Assembly (NCBI RefSeq): GCF_003390935.1
Contig: NZ_QNQZ01000004.1
Span: forward strand, 1-64,000
Length of the DNA stretch: 64,000 bases
Direction: 5' to 3'
Source of the DNA: Lewinella sp. IMCC34191
GTDB lineage: Bacteria > Bacteroidota > Bacteroidia > Chitinophagales > Saprospiraceae
In this document: piece after piece, positions 1 through 7,616 of the stretch
Position numbering within the stretch: the first letter of the stretch is position 1
Layout: the number at the start of each line of letters is the position of its first letter
Program-made: the position numbers and the translations under genes
Notes under the pieces: model-generated
The model's database searches: none
Seen by the model: the letters and a program-made list of their open reading frames with translations, nothing else
Told to the model about the DNA's origin: nothing

Positions 1-120
1 TAAGGGGGTAAGCCAAATTTTGCCCGCTCATGTCGTTCTCGATCATCCAACCGAAAACCGACAACTTCGTCTCACCTTCTAGCTAACTAAGTACTAAACC
101 TGTCAACGCTATTCAGTTAG

Positions 121-204
121 GCTCACCCCGCTATCCCCTACCTACTACCTACCCGCTACCTACTATCCCCTACTCGCTATCCCCTACACACTAATCCCTA
201 CCTT
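121..204. repeat. CTACC/CTATCCCCTAC low-complexity tandem array
   Basis: The stretch upstream of the first gene is built from imperfect copies of CTACCTAC and CTATCCCCTAC, with pyrimidines almost entirely on the + strand. A shorter patch of the same character lies near 9627-9654. No ORF or RNA gene was recognised in bases 1-198; the array ends in the TACCTTCA promoter-like element of the next gene. Confidence 0.7.
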
Positions 205-207
205 CAC
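199..207 (+). promoter_or_regulatory. -7-like element TACCTTCAC
   Basis: TACCTTCAC resembles the Bacteroidota -7 consensus TAnnTTTG and ends 3 nt before the ATG at 211, so the transcript would be leaderless or nearly so. No clear -33 TTTG was identified. Confidence 0.4.
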
Positions 208-210
208 GCC

Positions 211-894
211 ATGCCAGCTATCAATCGATCGACCTACGATTTTTTGCGGGAACTTGCGGCCAATAATAACCGAGAATGGTTTGCGGAGCACAAGGATCGG
301 TACAAGGCTGCGCGCGGTAACGTGGCCGCCTTTGCCGACGAATTGCTGGAACGACTGCGGAAAACGGACGTGATCAGCACGGAGAACGGCCGCAAATCGC
401 TCTTCCGGATCTACCGCGACGTGCGGTTCAGTAAGAACAAGCTGCCCTACAAGACCAATATCGCCGGCAGCTTTACGCGGGACGGTTTCCTGCGGCGGGG
501 CGGCTACTACTTCACCCTCTCTCCGGAACGCAATGCGGTGGGCGGCGGATTCTACGGGATCGAGCGCGACGACCTCAAGCGCATACGGGAGGAGTTGGCG
601 GCGAGCGCAGGTGAAATGCGATCCATTTTAGCCGGGGATAAATTCACGGAGCAGTTTTCCGGTTTACTGGGCGAGCAACTGAAAACGGCCCCGCAGGGCT
701 ATCCCCGCGACCACCCGAATATCGACCTGCTGCGGTACAGACAGTTTTATGCTACCCGGGAGTTTACCGAAACGGAAGTACTGGACCCCGGCTTCATTGA
801 CCGGGCCGAGGACGTCCTCTTGGCGCTACGTCCGTTCTTCGATTACTTTAGCGACATTCTGACCACCGATGCGAACGGCCAACCGCTTTACTGA
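211..894 (+). CDS. DUF2461 domain-containing protein
   Basis: A 227-residue soluble protein that fits DUF2461 (TIGR02453) along its whole length. The N-terminal region with NNNREWFAEHK, the central KSLFRIYRDVRFSKNK segment and the following GGYYFTLSP strand are typical of the family. The function of DUF2461 is not established and no catalytic motif can be assigned. The ATG at 211 sits directly after a TACCTTCAC promoter-like element, which supports this start. The glycosyltransferase gene begins only 5 nt after the stop, so the two are probably co-transcribed; a functional link is not evident. Confidence 0.88.
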   Translation: MPAINRSTYDFLRELAANNNREWFAEHKDRYKAARGNVAAFADELLERLRKTDVISTENGRKSLFRIYRDVRFSKNKLPYKTNIAGSFTRDGFLRRGGYYFTLSPERNAVGGGFYGIERDDLKRIREELAASAGEMRSILAGDKFTEQFSGLLGEQLKTAPQGYPRDHPNIDLLRYRQFYATREFTETEVLDPGFIDRAEDVLLALRPFFDYFSDILTTDANGQPLY

Positions 895-899
895 CTACC

Positions 900-2009
900 A
901 TGACTAAAGTACTCGTCGTATCCGATTACCGTGATAGCCTCAATGCCGTCCGCCCGGAAGGGCGTTGGTTCGTGGAGTTGATGCGGCAATTCGACTATGA
1001 GATAACCCTTATGACGCACCGGGAGGGAAGCAATTACCTACCGGAACTGGAAAGCGCGGGGATTCGCATCATTGACTGGCACCCCAGCCAGAAGTTCAGC
1101 CGTGCGGAAAGCGACCGGATGCGGCAGGAGCTCGATAGCGGGAATTACGACTTACTTCACCTATTCAATAACAAAGCGGTAGCGACCGGTGTCCGCGCGG
1201 CGGCGGGCTGGAAGGGCAAGGTGGTCACCTACCGGGGGTATACCGGAAACGTAAAGTGGTACGACCCGACGGCTTATCTCCAGCACCTCAATCCCCGCGT
1301 GGATCTGATCACCTGCGTGAGTCAGGCGGTGAAGGACGACCTGGACAAACAACTCTTCTTCGACGCGAGCAAAACCGTGGTCGTAACGAAAGGCCATGAC
1401 CCCGCCTGGTACGCCGCGGTGGATCCGCTGGACTTACATCAAGAGTTCGATATTCCCGAAGATCACCTCATCCTGATCGTCGTAGCTAACGCCCGCACTA
1501 TGAAGGGTATGGACTACTTCGGGACGGCCATTCGCCGGCTGCCCGCCGAACTCCCCCTCCATTTGCTCTTCGTGGGGCGGGGCCTGGACACGAACGACTT
1601 GCGCGCGGACCTGGCCGACAGCCCTTACCACGATGAAGAAGATTTCACCTTCGCCGGTTGGCGACCGGACGTGCTGCGCCTCATTGCCGGGGCGGACATC
1701 AGCGTCTTGCCGAGCGTCAAAGGAGAAGGGCTGAGCAAAGTATTGCTGGAATCCATGTTCCTTGCCCGCCCCACCGTGATGACCGACATCGGCGGTAACC
1801 GCGGCCTGGGTATTGACGGAGAAACGGCGCTTATCGTGCCGCCACGGGATGAATATGCGCTGGTGGACGCTATTGTCCGACTGGTGGAAGATGAGTCGTT
1901 GCGTCAAAAGCTGGGCCCCGCCGCCGCCCGCTACATGGCGGAACATTTTCCCAGCGATAAATCCGCGAGGGAAATGCACCAGGCCTACGAATACGTACTG
2001 GCTAAGTAA
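900..2009 (+). CDS. GT4-type glycosyltransferase
   Basis: A 369-residue GT-B fold glycosyltransferase of the group 1/GT4 type. The N-terminal half is the acceptor-binding Rossmann-like domain. The C-terminal half carries the nucleotide-sugar site, with the EX7E motif at about residues 276-284 (GEGLSKVLLES) followed by the usual TDIGGNRGL loop. No signal peptide or membrane segment is seen, so it should act at the cytoplasmic face, probably on a lipid- or surface-linked acceptor. Donor and acceptor cannot be read from the sequence. It follows the DUF2461 gene by 5 nt, and no other polysaccharide genes surround it. Confidence 0.9.
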   Translation: MTKVLVVSDYRDSLNAVRPEGRWFVELMRQFDYEITLMTHREGSNYLPELESAGIRIIDWHPSQKFSRAESDRMRQELDSGNYDLLHLFNNKAVATGVRAAAGWKGKVVTYRGYTGNVKWYDPTAYLQHLNPRVDLITCVSQAVKDDLDKQLFFDASKTVVVTKGHDPAWYAAVDPLDLHQEFDIPEDHLILIVVANARTMKGMDYFGTAIRRLPAELPLHLLFVGRGLDTNDLRADLADSPYHDEEDFTFAGWRPDVLRLIAGADISVLPSVKGEGLSKVLLESMFLARPTVMTDIGGNRGLGIDGETALIVPPRDEYALVDAIVRLVEDESLRQKLGPAAARYMAEHFPSDKSAREMHQAYEYVLAK

Positions 2010-2049
2010 GCGGTACGGATGCCGGTTTTTGCAATTCCGACTGGCTGCT

Positions 2050-2057
2050 TACCTTAC
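2050..2057 (+). promoter_or_regulatory. -7-like element TACCTTAC
   Basis: TACCTTAC lies 17 nt before the ATG of the DUF1080 lipoprotein gene and resembles the TAnnTTTG element. It would give a very short leader. No convincing -33 box was found. Confidence 0.35.
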
Positions 2058-2074
2058 AACACTAAATAACGATC

Positions 2075-2845
2075 ATGTATAAGTTAACTTTTACTGCCCT
2101 GATGGCCGTGCTTATGCTCGCCTGCGGGGATAATGCCAATAGCGGTGAACGGGCCGAAACCGACCGGGAGGTTGCCCGTACGGATCAACCCGCCGCGGAT
2201 CCGGAAGGCGAATGGACGGACCTGGTGACCGACGGCAACCTGGAAAACTGGCACTCTTACAACGAAGATGGACCGGGCAGCGCCTGGAAAGTAGATGAGG
2301 ACGGTGTCCTCTATCTGGATACCTCTAATAAGGGAGAACACGGCGTGGTAGGCGGTGGCGATCTGACCACCAACGATAGCTACGCCAACTATGAACTGGA
2401 ACTGGAATGGAAAATCGGTGAGTGCGGCAACAGCGGCATCATCTACAACGTGAAAGAGACCGACGAGCTCGGTGACTCCTACCAGAGCGGACCGGAGATG
2501 CAAATCATAGACAACAGTTGCCACCCCGATGCCGAAATTGAGAAGCACCGCGCCGGCGATCTCTACGATATGGTCACCGGTGAGCCGGAAAACGTGAACC
2601 CCGCCGGAGAATGGAATACCGTTCGCCTGGTCGTCAAGGACGGCAGCGTGGAACAGTGGCAGAACGGAGAGATGATCGTATCGTACGACAATACCGGAGC
2701 GCAGTGGGATTCCATGATCGCCCAATCCAAGTTCAAGGACTGGGGTGACTTCGGCCAGTATACCTCCGGCAAGATCAGCCTCCAGGACCACGGCGATCCC
2801 GTCTGGTTCCGCAATATCCGCATCCGCCAACTGGATGCTAAATAA
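2075..2845 (+). CDS. DUF1080 (3-keto-disaccharide hydrolase family) lipoprotein
   Basis: A 256-residue lipoprotein with a short hydrophobic signal and a lipobox (LMLAC, Cys17), then an acidic linker and one DUF1080 concanavalin-like domain from about residue 45 to the end. Diagnostic pieces include WTDLVTDGNLENWHSY, the CGNSGIIYNV strand, GPEMQIIDNSCHPD, and the final GDPVWFRNIRIRQL motif. The family is now linked to hydrolysis of 3-keto-glycosides and glycan binding; the substrate here is unknown. It should face the periplasm or cell surface. An MFS transporter follows 26 nt downstream and may take up the product, which is inference from position. Confidence 0.88.
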   Translation: MYKLTFTALMAVLMLACGDNANSGERAETDREVARTDQPAADPEGEWTDLVTDGNLENWHSYNEDGPGSAWKVDEDGVLYLDTSNKGEHGVVGGGDLTTNDSYANYELELEWKIGECGNSGIIYNVKETDELGDSYQSGPEMQIIDNSCHPDAEIEKHRAGDLYDMVTGEPENVNPAGEWNTVRLVVKDGSVEQWQNGEMIVSYDNTGAQWDSMIAQSKFKDWGDFGQYTSGKISLQDHGDPVWFRNIRIRQLDAK

Positions 2846-2871
2846 ATTAACCGACTTAAATAGATCACAAT

Positions 2872-4182
2872 ATGTATGTTGAATCCAACCCGGCCGAGGC
2901 AGCTGGTGTGCCCGCGAATAGAGATCGACTATTCCTGGCCGCCTGTGTTTCGTTGGTCGTTACTTCCATGACCTTCGCCATTCGGGCGGGTATCCTCACC
3001 GAACTCGGGCAGACCTTCGCACTCACGGATACACAGCTTGGCTGGGTAAACAGTATGGCATTCCTGGGCTTCCCGATTGCCATGATCATCGGTGGTTTGC
3101 TGTACAATAACATCGGGCCTCGCCTGATGCTCTGGGTGGCCTTTATCTGTCACCTGCTCGGACTCTTTCTGACCATCTTCGCCGGTGACCTCGGCCCGCT
3201 GAGTGGGTTTTGGGGCCTCATGATCTCTACCTTCTTTATCGGATTCGCGAATGGCTCCGTAGAAGCCGCCTGTAATCCCATGGTAGCGGATATGTATCCC
3301 GACAAGAAAACACAGATGCTGAACAGATTCCACGTCTGGTTCCCCGGGGGTATCGTCATCGGCTCGCTCATCGCGAACTTCTTCGGCGACGCCCTGGGCT
3401 GGCAGTGGCTTATCGCCACGATGTTTGTCCCCACCTTCATTTATGCCTTCCTCATCTTCGGGCAGGAATTTCCGAAGTCGAAGGCCATCAGCGGTGACAC
3501 GATGGAAAACATTCGCAGCCTAGTCGGACCGCTCTTTCTCTTTATCGTGGTCTGTATGACGCTGACCGCCACCACCGAATTCAGCACCACGCAGTGGGTG
3601 GAACGTATTCTCGGGGCGAGTGGAGCCAGTCCGATGATCGTATTGGCCCTCGTGACCGGTATTATGGCCGTCGGCCGCTTCTACGCCGGGCCGATCGTAC
3701 ATAATTTCAACCCTACGGGGGTACTGCTGATCTCGGCGGTACTATCCACCCTCGGTATATATCTGTTGAGCACCTTGACCGGGGCGCCCGTCTACTTTGC
3801 CGCGGTGGTATTCGCCCTGGGTATTTGCTACTTCTGGCCAACGATGATCGGTTTCGTCGGGGAGTACATTCCCCAGACCGGAGCGTTGGGTATGTCGCTG
3901 GTCGGAGGAGCGGGGATGTTTGCCCAAAGTATCTGGAACCCCATCATCGGAGGATGGCTGGAGGAAGCACGCACTACGGCCGAACGGGCCGGTGCCGTAG
4001 GCCCGGAGGCTGACATCATTGCCGGTCAGGCTACCCTGTCCACCATGATCTGGTTTCCTGCCATTCTCATCGTGCTCTTCACCGGTCTGTACTTCTACAT
4101 GAAAAACCGGGATACCGGCGTGTCCGCCGATGAAGCGATTCACGATCCAAAGGCTATGTCTACTCCCGGATCCGCTCGCTAA
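2872..4182 (+). CDS. MFS transporter
   Basis: A 436-residue protein with about 12 hydrophobic helices in two six-helix bundles, typical of the major facilitator superfamily. The conserved loop after helix 2 is recognisable (GGLLYNNIGPRLML, a variant of the GxLxDRxGrr motif). Hydrophobicity and the pattern in helices 4-5 (NGSVEAACNPMVADMYPDKKT) resemble Bacteroidota sugar-type MFS permeases, but the substrate cannot be assigned. Lying directly behind the DUF1080 gene and before a strong terminator, it looks like the last gene of the transcription unit. The rare-looking upstream sequence contains no obvious separate promoter. Confidence 0.88.
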   Translation: MYVESNPAEAAGVPANRDRLFLAACVSLVVTSMTFAIRAGILTELGQTFALTDTQLGWVNSMAFLGFPIAMIIGGLLYNNIGPRLMLWVAFICHLLGLFLTIFAGDLGPLSGFWGLMISTFFIGFANGSVEAACNPMVADMYPDKKTQMLNRFHVWFPGGIVIGSLIANFFGDALGWQWLIATMFVPTFIYAFLIFGQEFPKSKAISGDTMENIRSLVGPLFLFIVVCMTLTATTEFSTTQWVERILGASGASPMIVLALVTGIMAVGRFYAGPIVHNFNPTGVLLISAVLSTLGIYLLSTLTGAPVYFAAVVFALGICYFWPTMIGFVGEYIPQTGALGMSLVGGAGMFAQSIWNPIIGGWLEEARTTAERAGAVGPEADIIAGQATLSTMIWFPAILIVLFTGLYFYMKNRDTGVSADEAIHDPKAMSTPGSAR

Positions 4183-4218
4183 GCAATTACCGGACAAACA
4201 ACGGGCGCTAGACCGTAA

Positions 4219-4255
4219 AAAGCCCGCTCAGGAGATTCCTGAGCGGGCTTTCTTA
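4219..4255 (+). terminator. Rho-independent terminator after MFS gene
   Basis: A perfect 15-bp stem, AAAGCCCGCTCAGGA paired with its complement around a GAT loop, runs into TTTCTT. It lies about 37 nt after the MFS stop codon. Confidence 0.9.
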
Positions 4256-4626
4256 TTGGCACAATTACGTGTATAACAGGTAACCTGACTTACCAAAAGC
4301 AATGACAGCCTACTAGTTGCCCCAGGAGCACGATGTGCGTACTTACCGCCCTTCACGGTATAGATTCGGAAGGTTGCCCTCCTATCCTAGTTGATCGATC
4401 AGGCTTCGTGCGTGCCACACGCTGCGAACGGTACAACGCTGACCCTGGCATAACCCGGGATCTCGCTACTGGCCTCACAAACCAAATCAGCCGCTTAGCA
4501 GGCCGCACGCTGTTTCAACATGCCACTCTCGAGTGCTTAGCAACGGATGTGAGGCATCGAGTACCTGGCAATCCGAGAGCCGTGAGACCTGCTGCTTATT
4601 CATTGAAATTAAAGAGGCCCTAAAAC
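4256..4626. other. Intergenic region without recognised gene
   Basis: About 370 bases between two terminators. One short open frame (4333-4623) has no recognisable protein features and I did not accept it. No tRNA, promoter match or clear repeat was found. Confidence 0.5.
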
Positions 4627-4666
4627 AAAGCGCGCCGCTTCCCAGGGAAGGAAAGCGGCGCGCTTT
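4627..4666 (-). terminator. Rho-independent terminator after exbD2
   Basis: A 14-bp perfect stem (AAAGCGCGCCGCTT on the + strand with its complement) followed on the minus strand by TTTGTTTT closes the ExbB/ExbD transcription unit. Confidence 0.85.
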
Positions 4667-4704
4667 GAAACAGAGATCAGGGCTATGCCTGACCGAGCCC
4701 GGAT

Positions 4705-5181
4705 CTAGTCTAGTTCGTCGGTACGGGTACCGGCGGAGTAGTTGATCTTAAGCTGGTTACTCTTGCGGAGTTTCGTTTTGACGTCCTGTACGATACCCAT
4801 CGTTACCTCACCGTCAACCCGTAGGGAAGAGGTGATACGGGAACGCTTGGCTTCGGGCAGTTTTACTTTATGCTGCTCGAGGAAGAGGGGGATATCGTCG
4901 ACGCTGGAGATCTTGTCGCCGAGTTGGATGCGGGGCGAGGTACCGTAGACACTTTGGTACTGTTGCGTGGGCCGGCCGATGTAAATGTAGTTTACGAGGG
5001 ACTTCTCATCCAGCTTGGTAAGCTGGGTAGCTTCGGGCGTGTTGACCGACAGCTTGAGGTCCGAATCCCGCAGTACGGTTACCATCATGAAGAAAAAGAG
5101 CAACATGAAGATAATATCGGGCAGGGAGGCCGTAGAGATAGCGGGAGAAGACTTACCGCGCTTTTTGCTGAACTTAGCCAT
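4705..5181 (-). CDS. exbD: ExbD/TolR family biopolymer transport protein (second copy)
   Basis: A 158-residue single-pass inner-membrane protein. The short cytoplasmic N-terminus is followed by the one TM helix at about residues 20-38, whose start holds the conserved proton-pathway aspartate (SLPDIIFML, Asp22). The rest is a periplasmic ExbD/TolR domain. With ExbB it would form the proton-driven motor that energises TonB-dependent outer-membrane transporters. It is the last gene of the minus-strand cluster and is separated from the first exbD by a terminator-like hairpin, so its expression may be lower or differently set. No TonB gene lies in the window. Confidence 0.9.
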   Translation of the reverse strand: MAKFSKKRGKSSPAISTASLPDIIFMLLFFFMMVTVLRDSDLKLSVNTPEATQLTKLDEKSLVNYIYIGRPTQQYQSVYGTSPRIQLGDKISSVDDIPLFLEQHKVKLPEAKRSRITSSLRVDGEVTMGIVQDVKTKLRKSNQLKINYSAGTRTDELD

Positions 5182-5246
5182 GGTTGGAGTTTAAATAGTT
5201 ACGATGCTGAGGAGTAGATGCAAGCGGAAAAAGAAATGGTGGGTGG

Positions 5247-5280
5247 AAGAAAACGGGCCGGCCAGCAACTGACCGGCCCG
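5247..5280 (-). terminator. Terminator-like hairpin between the two exbD genes
   Basis: On the minus strand a 12-bp stem with one G-T pair (CGGGCCGGTCAG, loop TTG, CTGGCCGGCCCG) runs straight into TTTTCTT. It lies just after the upstream exbD stop and about 65 nt before the downstream exbD start, so it could attenuate the second gene. Confidence 0.75.
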
Positions 5281-5290
5281 CGGGTTAAAC

Positions 5291-5848
5291 CTAATTTTCT
5301 TCACCAAAGTTGGTGGGTTCCGCTTCCGAAAGCACCATGGGGATCTCATCACGGATCGCCTTCCGTTGGGCGAAGGGCATTTCGTCCGAATAGGGTTCTC
5401 CGTACCGGCGCTCCGATAGTTCGTCCCAGAGTTCGTCGTAGGCCCCTTTCAGCTCGTTGTAGACGGCCAGGTAGGTATCGTAGTCGGTACCGCGGTCGTT
5501 TTTAAGCGAGATGATCGCGTTCTTCGGTCCTTCGGCGAGGTCGGGGCGGTTGGCGGGGTTCATGATGAACTCCTTGGCGCGCTCCCGTAGTTCGCCGATG
5601 CGGGCGGGCTCGTCGCGGACCAGCAATTGGTTCTGGGCGTTGACGAGAACGGAGAAGACGTTACGTTCCTTCAGCTTGGTGATATCGGGCTCCTCATCCG
5701 ACCAAGGCGGCAACTTGACGAGGATACCTTTGTCTTCAGCGATGGTAGTTGTGACCAGGAAGAAGATCAGCAGCAGGAAGGCGATATCCGCCATCGAGCC
5801 CGCATTGATCTCGTTATTCATCCGGTCTCTCGTTTTGGTCTTAGCCAT
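5291..5848 (-). CDS. exbD: ExbD/TolR family biopolymer transport protein (first copy)
   Basis: A 185-residue ExbD/TolR protein with a single TM helix at about residues 19-38 and the conserved aspartate at its start (SMADIAFLLLIFF, Asp21), then a periplasmic domain of about 140 residues that is longer than in classical ExbD. It should pair with the ExbB protein encoded two genes upstream to form the proton channel driving TonB or a gliding-type motor. Two dissimilar ExbD copies beside one ExbB is a common Bacteroidota arrangement. The start ATG lies 19 nt after the upstream gene. A terminator-like hairpin follows its stop. Confidence 0.9.
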   Translation of the reverse strand: MAKTKTRDRMNNEINAGSMADIAFLLLIFFLVTTTIAEDKGILVKLPPWSDEEPDITKLKERNVFSVLVNAQNQLLVRDEPARIGELRERAKEFIMNPANRPDLAEGPKNAIISLKNDRGTDYDTYLAVYNELKGAYDELWDELSERRYGEPYSDEMPFAQRKAIRDEIPMVLSEAEPTNFGEEN

Positions 5849-5867
5849 GTCGTAGTGTTTGTAGAGG

Positions 5868-6374
5868 TTACTTAAACAGTCCCCGGATACCGAACACGAT
5901 AAGTGTCAGGATGGCCAGGCCGATCATGATCACCGCGGTGACGATCGATCCACTGATAAACTTGAGGTTACCGGCGGTTATTTCCGAGTCCTGCGAGGTT
6001 TCAAACTTTTCGATCGCGTTGACGATCTCGGGGTCGCTTGCCTCGCCACTAGCCATACTGTAGGAGATAAAGAGGATAGCAAGCAGACCTACCAGTCCGG
6101 CGATCCCTTTGAGCGATCCCTTCGGGTTGCTGGCCATTTGGACGATTCCAAATATTACGGCAACGATGAAAGCCAGTGCGGTAAGGACAACGGAGATGTA
6201 GATTCCGAAATCGAAGATACTGGTTTCGTACGCTTCCGGTGATTTATCGTTCGCCAAGAGCAATTCTCGGGTGGTGTCGTCAGCGGAAAAGATCGAAGCA
6301 AGGAAGACAATCGTAATCAGCACTCCAATCCCGAAGGCCAGGGCTTGGCCGTATTTGTTCAAAAATGAATACAT
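5868..6374 (-). CDS. Four-helix membrane protein in the ExbB/ExbD cluster
   Basis: A 168-residue protein with four predicted TM helices, at about residues 8-30, 55-80, 93-111 and 139-165, and short loops; an acidic segment after helix 1 (FSADDTTREL) is likely periplasmic. I do not recognise a named family with certainty, but unannotated membrane proteins of this size commonly sit between exbB and exbD in Bacteroidota. Position between ExbB (27 nt upstream) and ExbD (19 nt downstream) suggests a role in assembling or tuning the motor complex, which is inference only. No catalytic motif is visible. Confidence 0.75.
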   Translation of the reverse strand: MYSFLNKYGQALAFGIGVLITIVFLASIFSADDTTRELLLANDKSPEAYETSIFDFGIYISVVLTALAFIVAVIFGIVQMASNPKGSLKGIAGLVGLLAILFISYSMASGEASDPEIVNAIEKFETSQDSEITAGNLKFISGSIVTAVIMIGLAILTLIVFGIRGLFK

Positions 6375-6401
6375 GTTTGATTGGATTTTGCGAGTGGCAG
6401 A

Positions 6402-7133
6402 TTATACGCGGGGGCGAGTCGTAGTCGTGAACGTGTTGTTCGTAGCCATGATGTCAACCAGCGCGATAGAAGCATCTTCCATCCGGTTTACGATACCGTC
6501 GATCTTGTTGACGATGTAGTTGTATAGGATCTGCAGGATAATGGCTACCACCAGTCCGAATACCGTGGTCAACAGGGCCACCTTAATACCACCGGCAACA
6601 ACCGCCGGGCTAAGGTCACCTACCGTTTCAATCCGGTTAAAGGCCTGAATCATACCGATTACCGTACCCATAAATCCGAGCATGGGCGCAATGGCAATAA
6701 AGAGCGAGATCCAAACGAGGCCGCGCTCCAGGAGTCCCATCTGAACGGAACCGTAGCTGACGATGGCCTTTTCAACGGCGTCCGGACCTTCGGCACTGTG
6801 GCGCAGGCCTTCGTAGAGAACGCTAGCGGTAGGGCCAGGGGTGGACTTAGCGACTTCCTTAGCACCTTCGACATCGCCGGCTTCCAGCCGCTCGCCGATG
6901 CGGGAGAGCAGTTTGTCCGTGTTGGTAGAAGCGAGGTTCAGCGTGATGATCCGCTCAATGCAGAAGGCAAGGCCGAGAATGAGGCAGATCAGTACGATCG
7001 CCATGAAGCGCCAGTCACCGTCGATGAACTGCTTTTTCAGAACCTGGAATCCTTCGGAGTCCTGGGCTGCCAGATCAGCGGCGGAAAAGGCTACCAGCGA
7101 AAGAACCGCCAGTGTTTTAAATAAATGTCGCAT
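6402..7133 (-). CDS. exbB: MotA/TolQ/ExbB proton channel family protein
   Basis: A 243-residue inner-membrane protein of the MotA/TolQ/ExbB family. It has a signal-like hydrophobic N-terminus, one TM helix near residues 40-60, a cytoplasmic helical stretch, and the two-helix MotA_ExbB core from about residue 135 to 215 with the typical IAPMLGFMGTVIGMIQAF and GIKVALLTTVFGLVVAI motifs. With ExbD it would form the proton channel powering TonB. It is the first gene of the minus-strand exb cluster. The ATG at 7133 is followed by a basic, hydrophobic leader, and no better downstream start is seen. Confidence 0.93.
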   Translation of the reverse strand: MRHLFKTLAVLSLVAFSAADLAAQDSEGFQVLKKQFIDGDWRFMAIVLICLILGLAFCIERIITLNLASTNTDKLLSRIGERLEAGDVEGAKEVAKSTPGPTASVLYEGLRHSAEGPDAVEKAIVSYGSVQMGLLERGLVWISLFIAIAPMLGFMGTVIGMIQAFNRIETVGDLSPAVVAGGIKVALLTTVFGLVVAIILQILYNYIVNKIDGIVNRMEDASIALVDIMATNNTFTTTTRPRV

Positions 7134-7184
7134 AGCCGTATTTAAGGTTTAACGAAAAATTTGCGTGATGATATGCTGAAGGCA

Positions 7185-7203
7185 CCGCACCAAACCGGTG
7201 CGG
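7185..7203 (-). other. GC-rich hairpin just 3' of tRNA-Ser
   Basis: CCGCACC and GGTGCGG form a perfect 7-bp stem with a 5-nt loop, starting 8 nt beyond the 3' end of tRNA-Ser. There is no T-run, so it may be a processing or weak termination structure. Confidence 0.4.
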
Positions 7204-7210
7204 AGTGCTG

Positions 7211-7298
7211 CGGAGAAGAAGGGATTCGAACCCTCGATACGGGGTTACCGTATATACGCTTTCCAGGCGTACCTCTTCAACCACTCGAGCACTTCTCC
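7211..7298 (-). tRNA. tRNA-Ser (GGA)
   Basis: An 88-nt class II tRNA on the minus strand. The acceptor stem is GGAGAAG with CTTCTCC and the discriminator is G, as expected for serine. The D arm is CTC/GAG, the anticodon stem TACGC/GCGTA with loop CTGGAAA (anticodon GGA, reading UCC/UCU), the long variable arm pairs TACGG with CCGTA, and the T loop is TTCGAAT. The CCA end is not encoded. Two degenerate copies of the gene lie directly upstream. Confidence 0.97.
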
Positions 7299-7342
7299 GT
7301 AATAATTTCAATCATAATTACCCATCCGTTGATGAGTGTTCA

Positions 7343-7456
7343 GGAGAAGGTGGGCAGTGTGAGGGGGGTTACCGTATAGACGCGTTAGCCTGCGGCTGAT
7401 CGTCGTTCCTCCTCTGAGTTCCAGGCGTACCTCTTCAACCACTCGAGCACTTCTCC
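7343..7456 (-). pseudogene. Degenerate tRNA-Ser-like copy 2
   Basis: The first 38 nt are identical to the 5' half of tRNA-Ser (acceptor strand, D arm, anticodon 5' stem and CTGGAA). The loop is then interrupted by about 35 nt ending in AGCCGCAGGCT before GCGTC resumes. The variable arm is partly kept, the T arm is unrecognisable, and CTTCTCC at the 3' end can still pair with GGAGAAG. It cannot be a normal tRNA; whether it is transcribed is unknown. Confidence 0.85.
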
Positions 7457-7500
7457 GTAATAATTTCAATCATAGTTACCCATCCGTTGATGGGTGTTCA

Positions 7501-7615
7501 GGAGAAGGTGGGCAGTGTGAGGGCGGGTTACCGTATAGACGCGTTAGCCTGCGGCTGATCGTCGTTCCTCCTCTGAGTTCCAGGCGTACCTCTTCAACCA
7601 CTCGAGCACTTCTCC
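7501..7615 (-). pseudogene. Degenerate tRNA-Ser-like copy 3
   Basis: Nearly identical to copy 2, with the same anticodon-loop insertion and the same lost T arm, and also with both acceptor strands kept. In transcription order on the minus strand it comes first, followed by copy 2 and the intact tRNA-Ser. Confidence 0.85.
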
Positions 7616-7616
7616 T

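Larger units (their letters stand above)
7300..7616 (-). repeat. Tandem 158-bp repeat derived from tRNA-Ser and its 5' flank
   Basis: Two almost identical units of about 158-159 bp lie head to tail upstream of tRNA-Ser. Each holds a tRNA-Ser-like copy plus a 44-nt spacer matching the spacer in front of the intact tRNA. A further, more diverged spacer copy continues beyond 7616 to about 7660. The two units differ by only a few substitutions and one 1-nt indel, so the duplication is recent. Confidence 0.9.

Noticed and set aside
2084..2830. Long antisense open frames (for example here, 28331-29107, 53384-53992, 54053-54889, 55227-56147)
   Set aside because: They are complementary to clearly conserved genes and have no protein-family features; high GC produces open antisense frames.
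4333..4623. 96-residue ORF between terminators
   Set aside because: No conserved features, biased composition and no promoter or start context.
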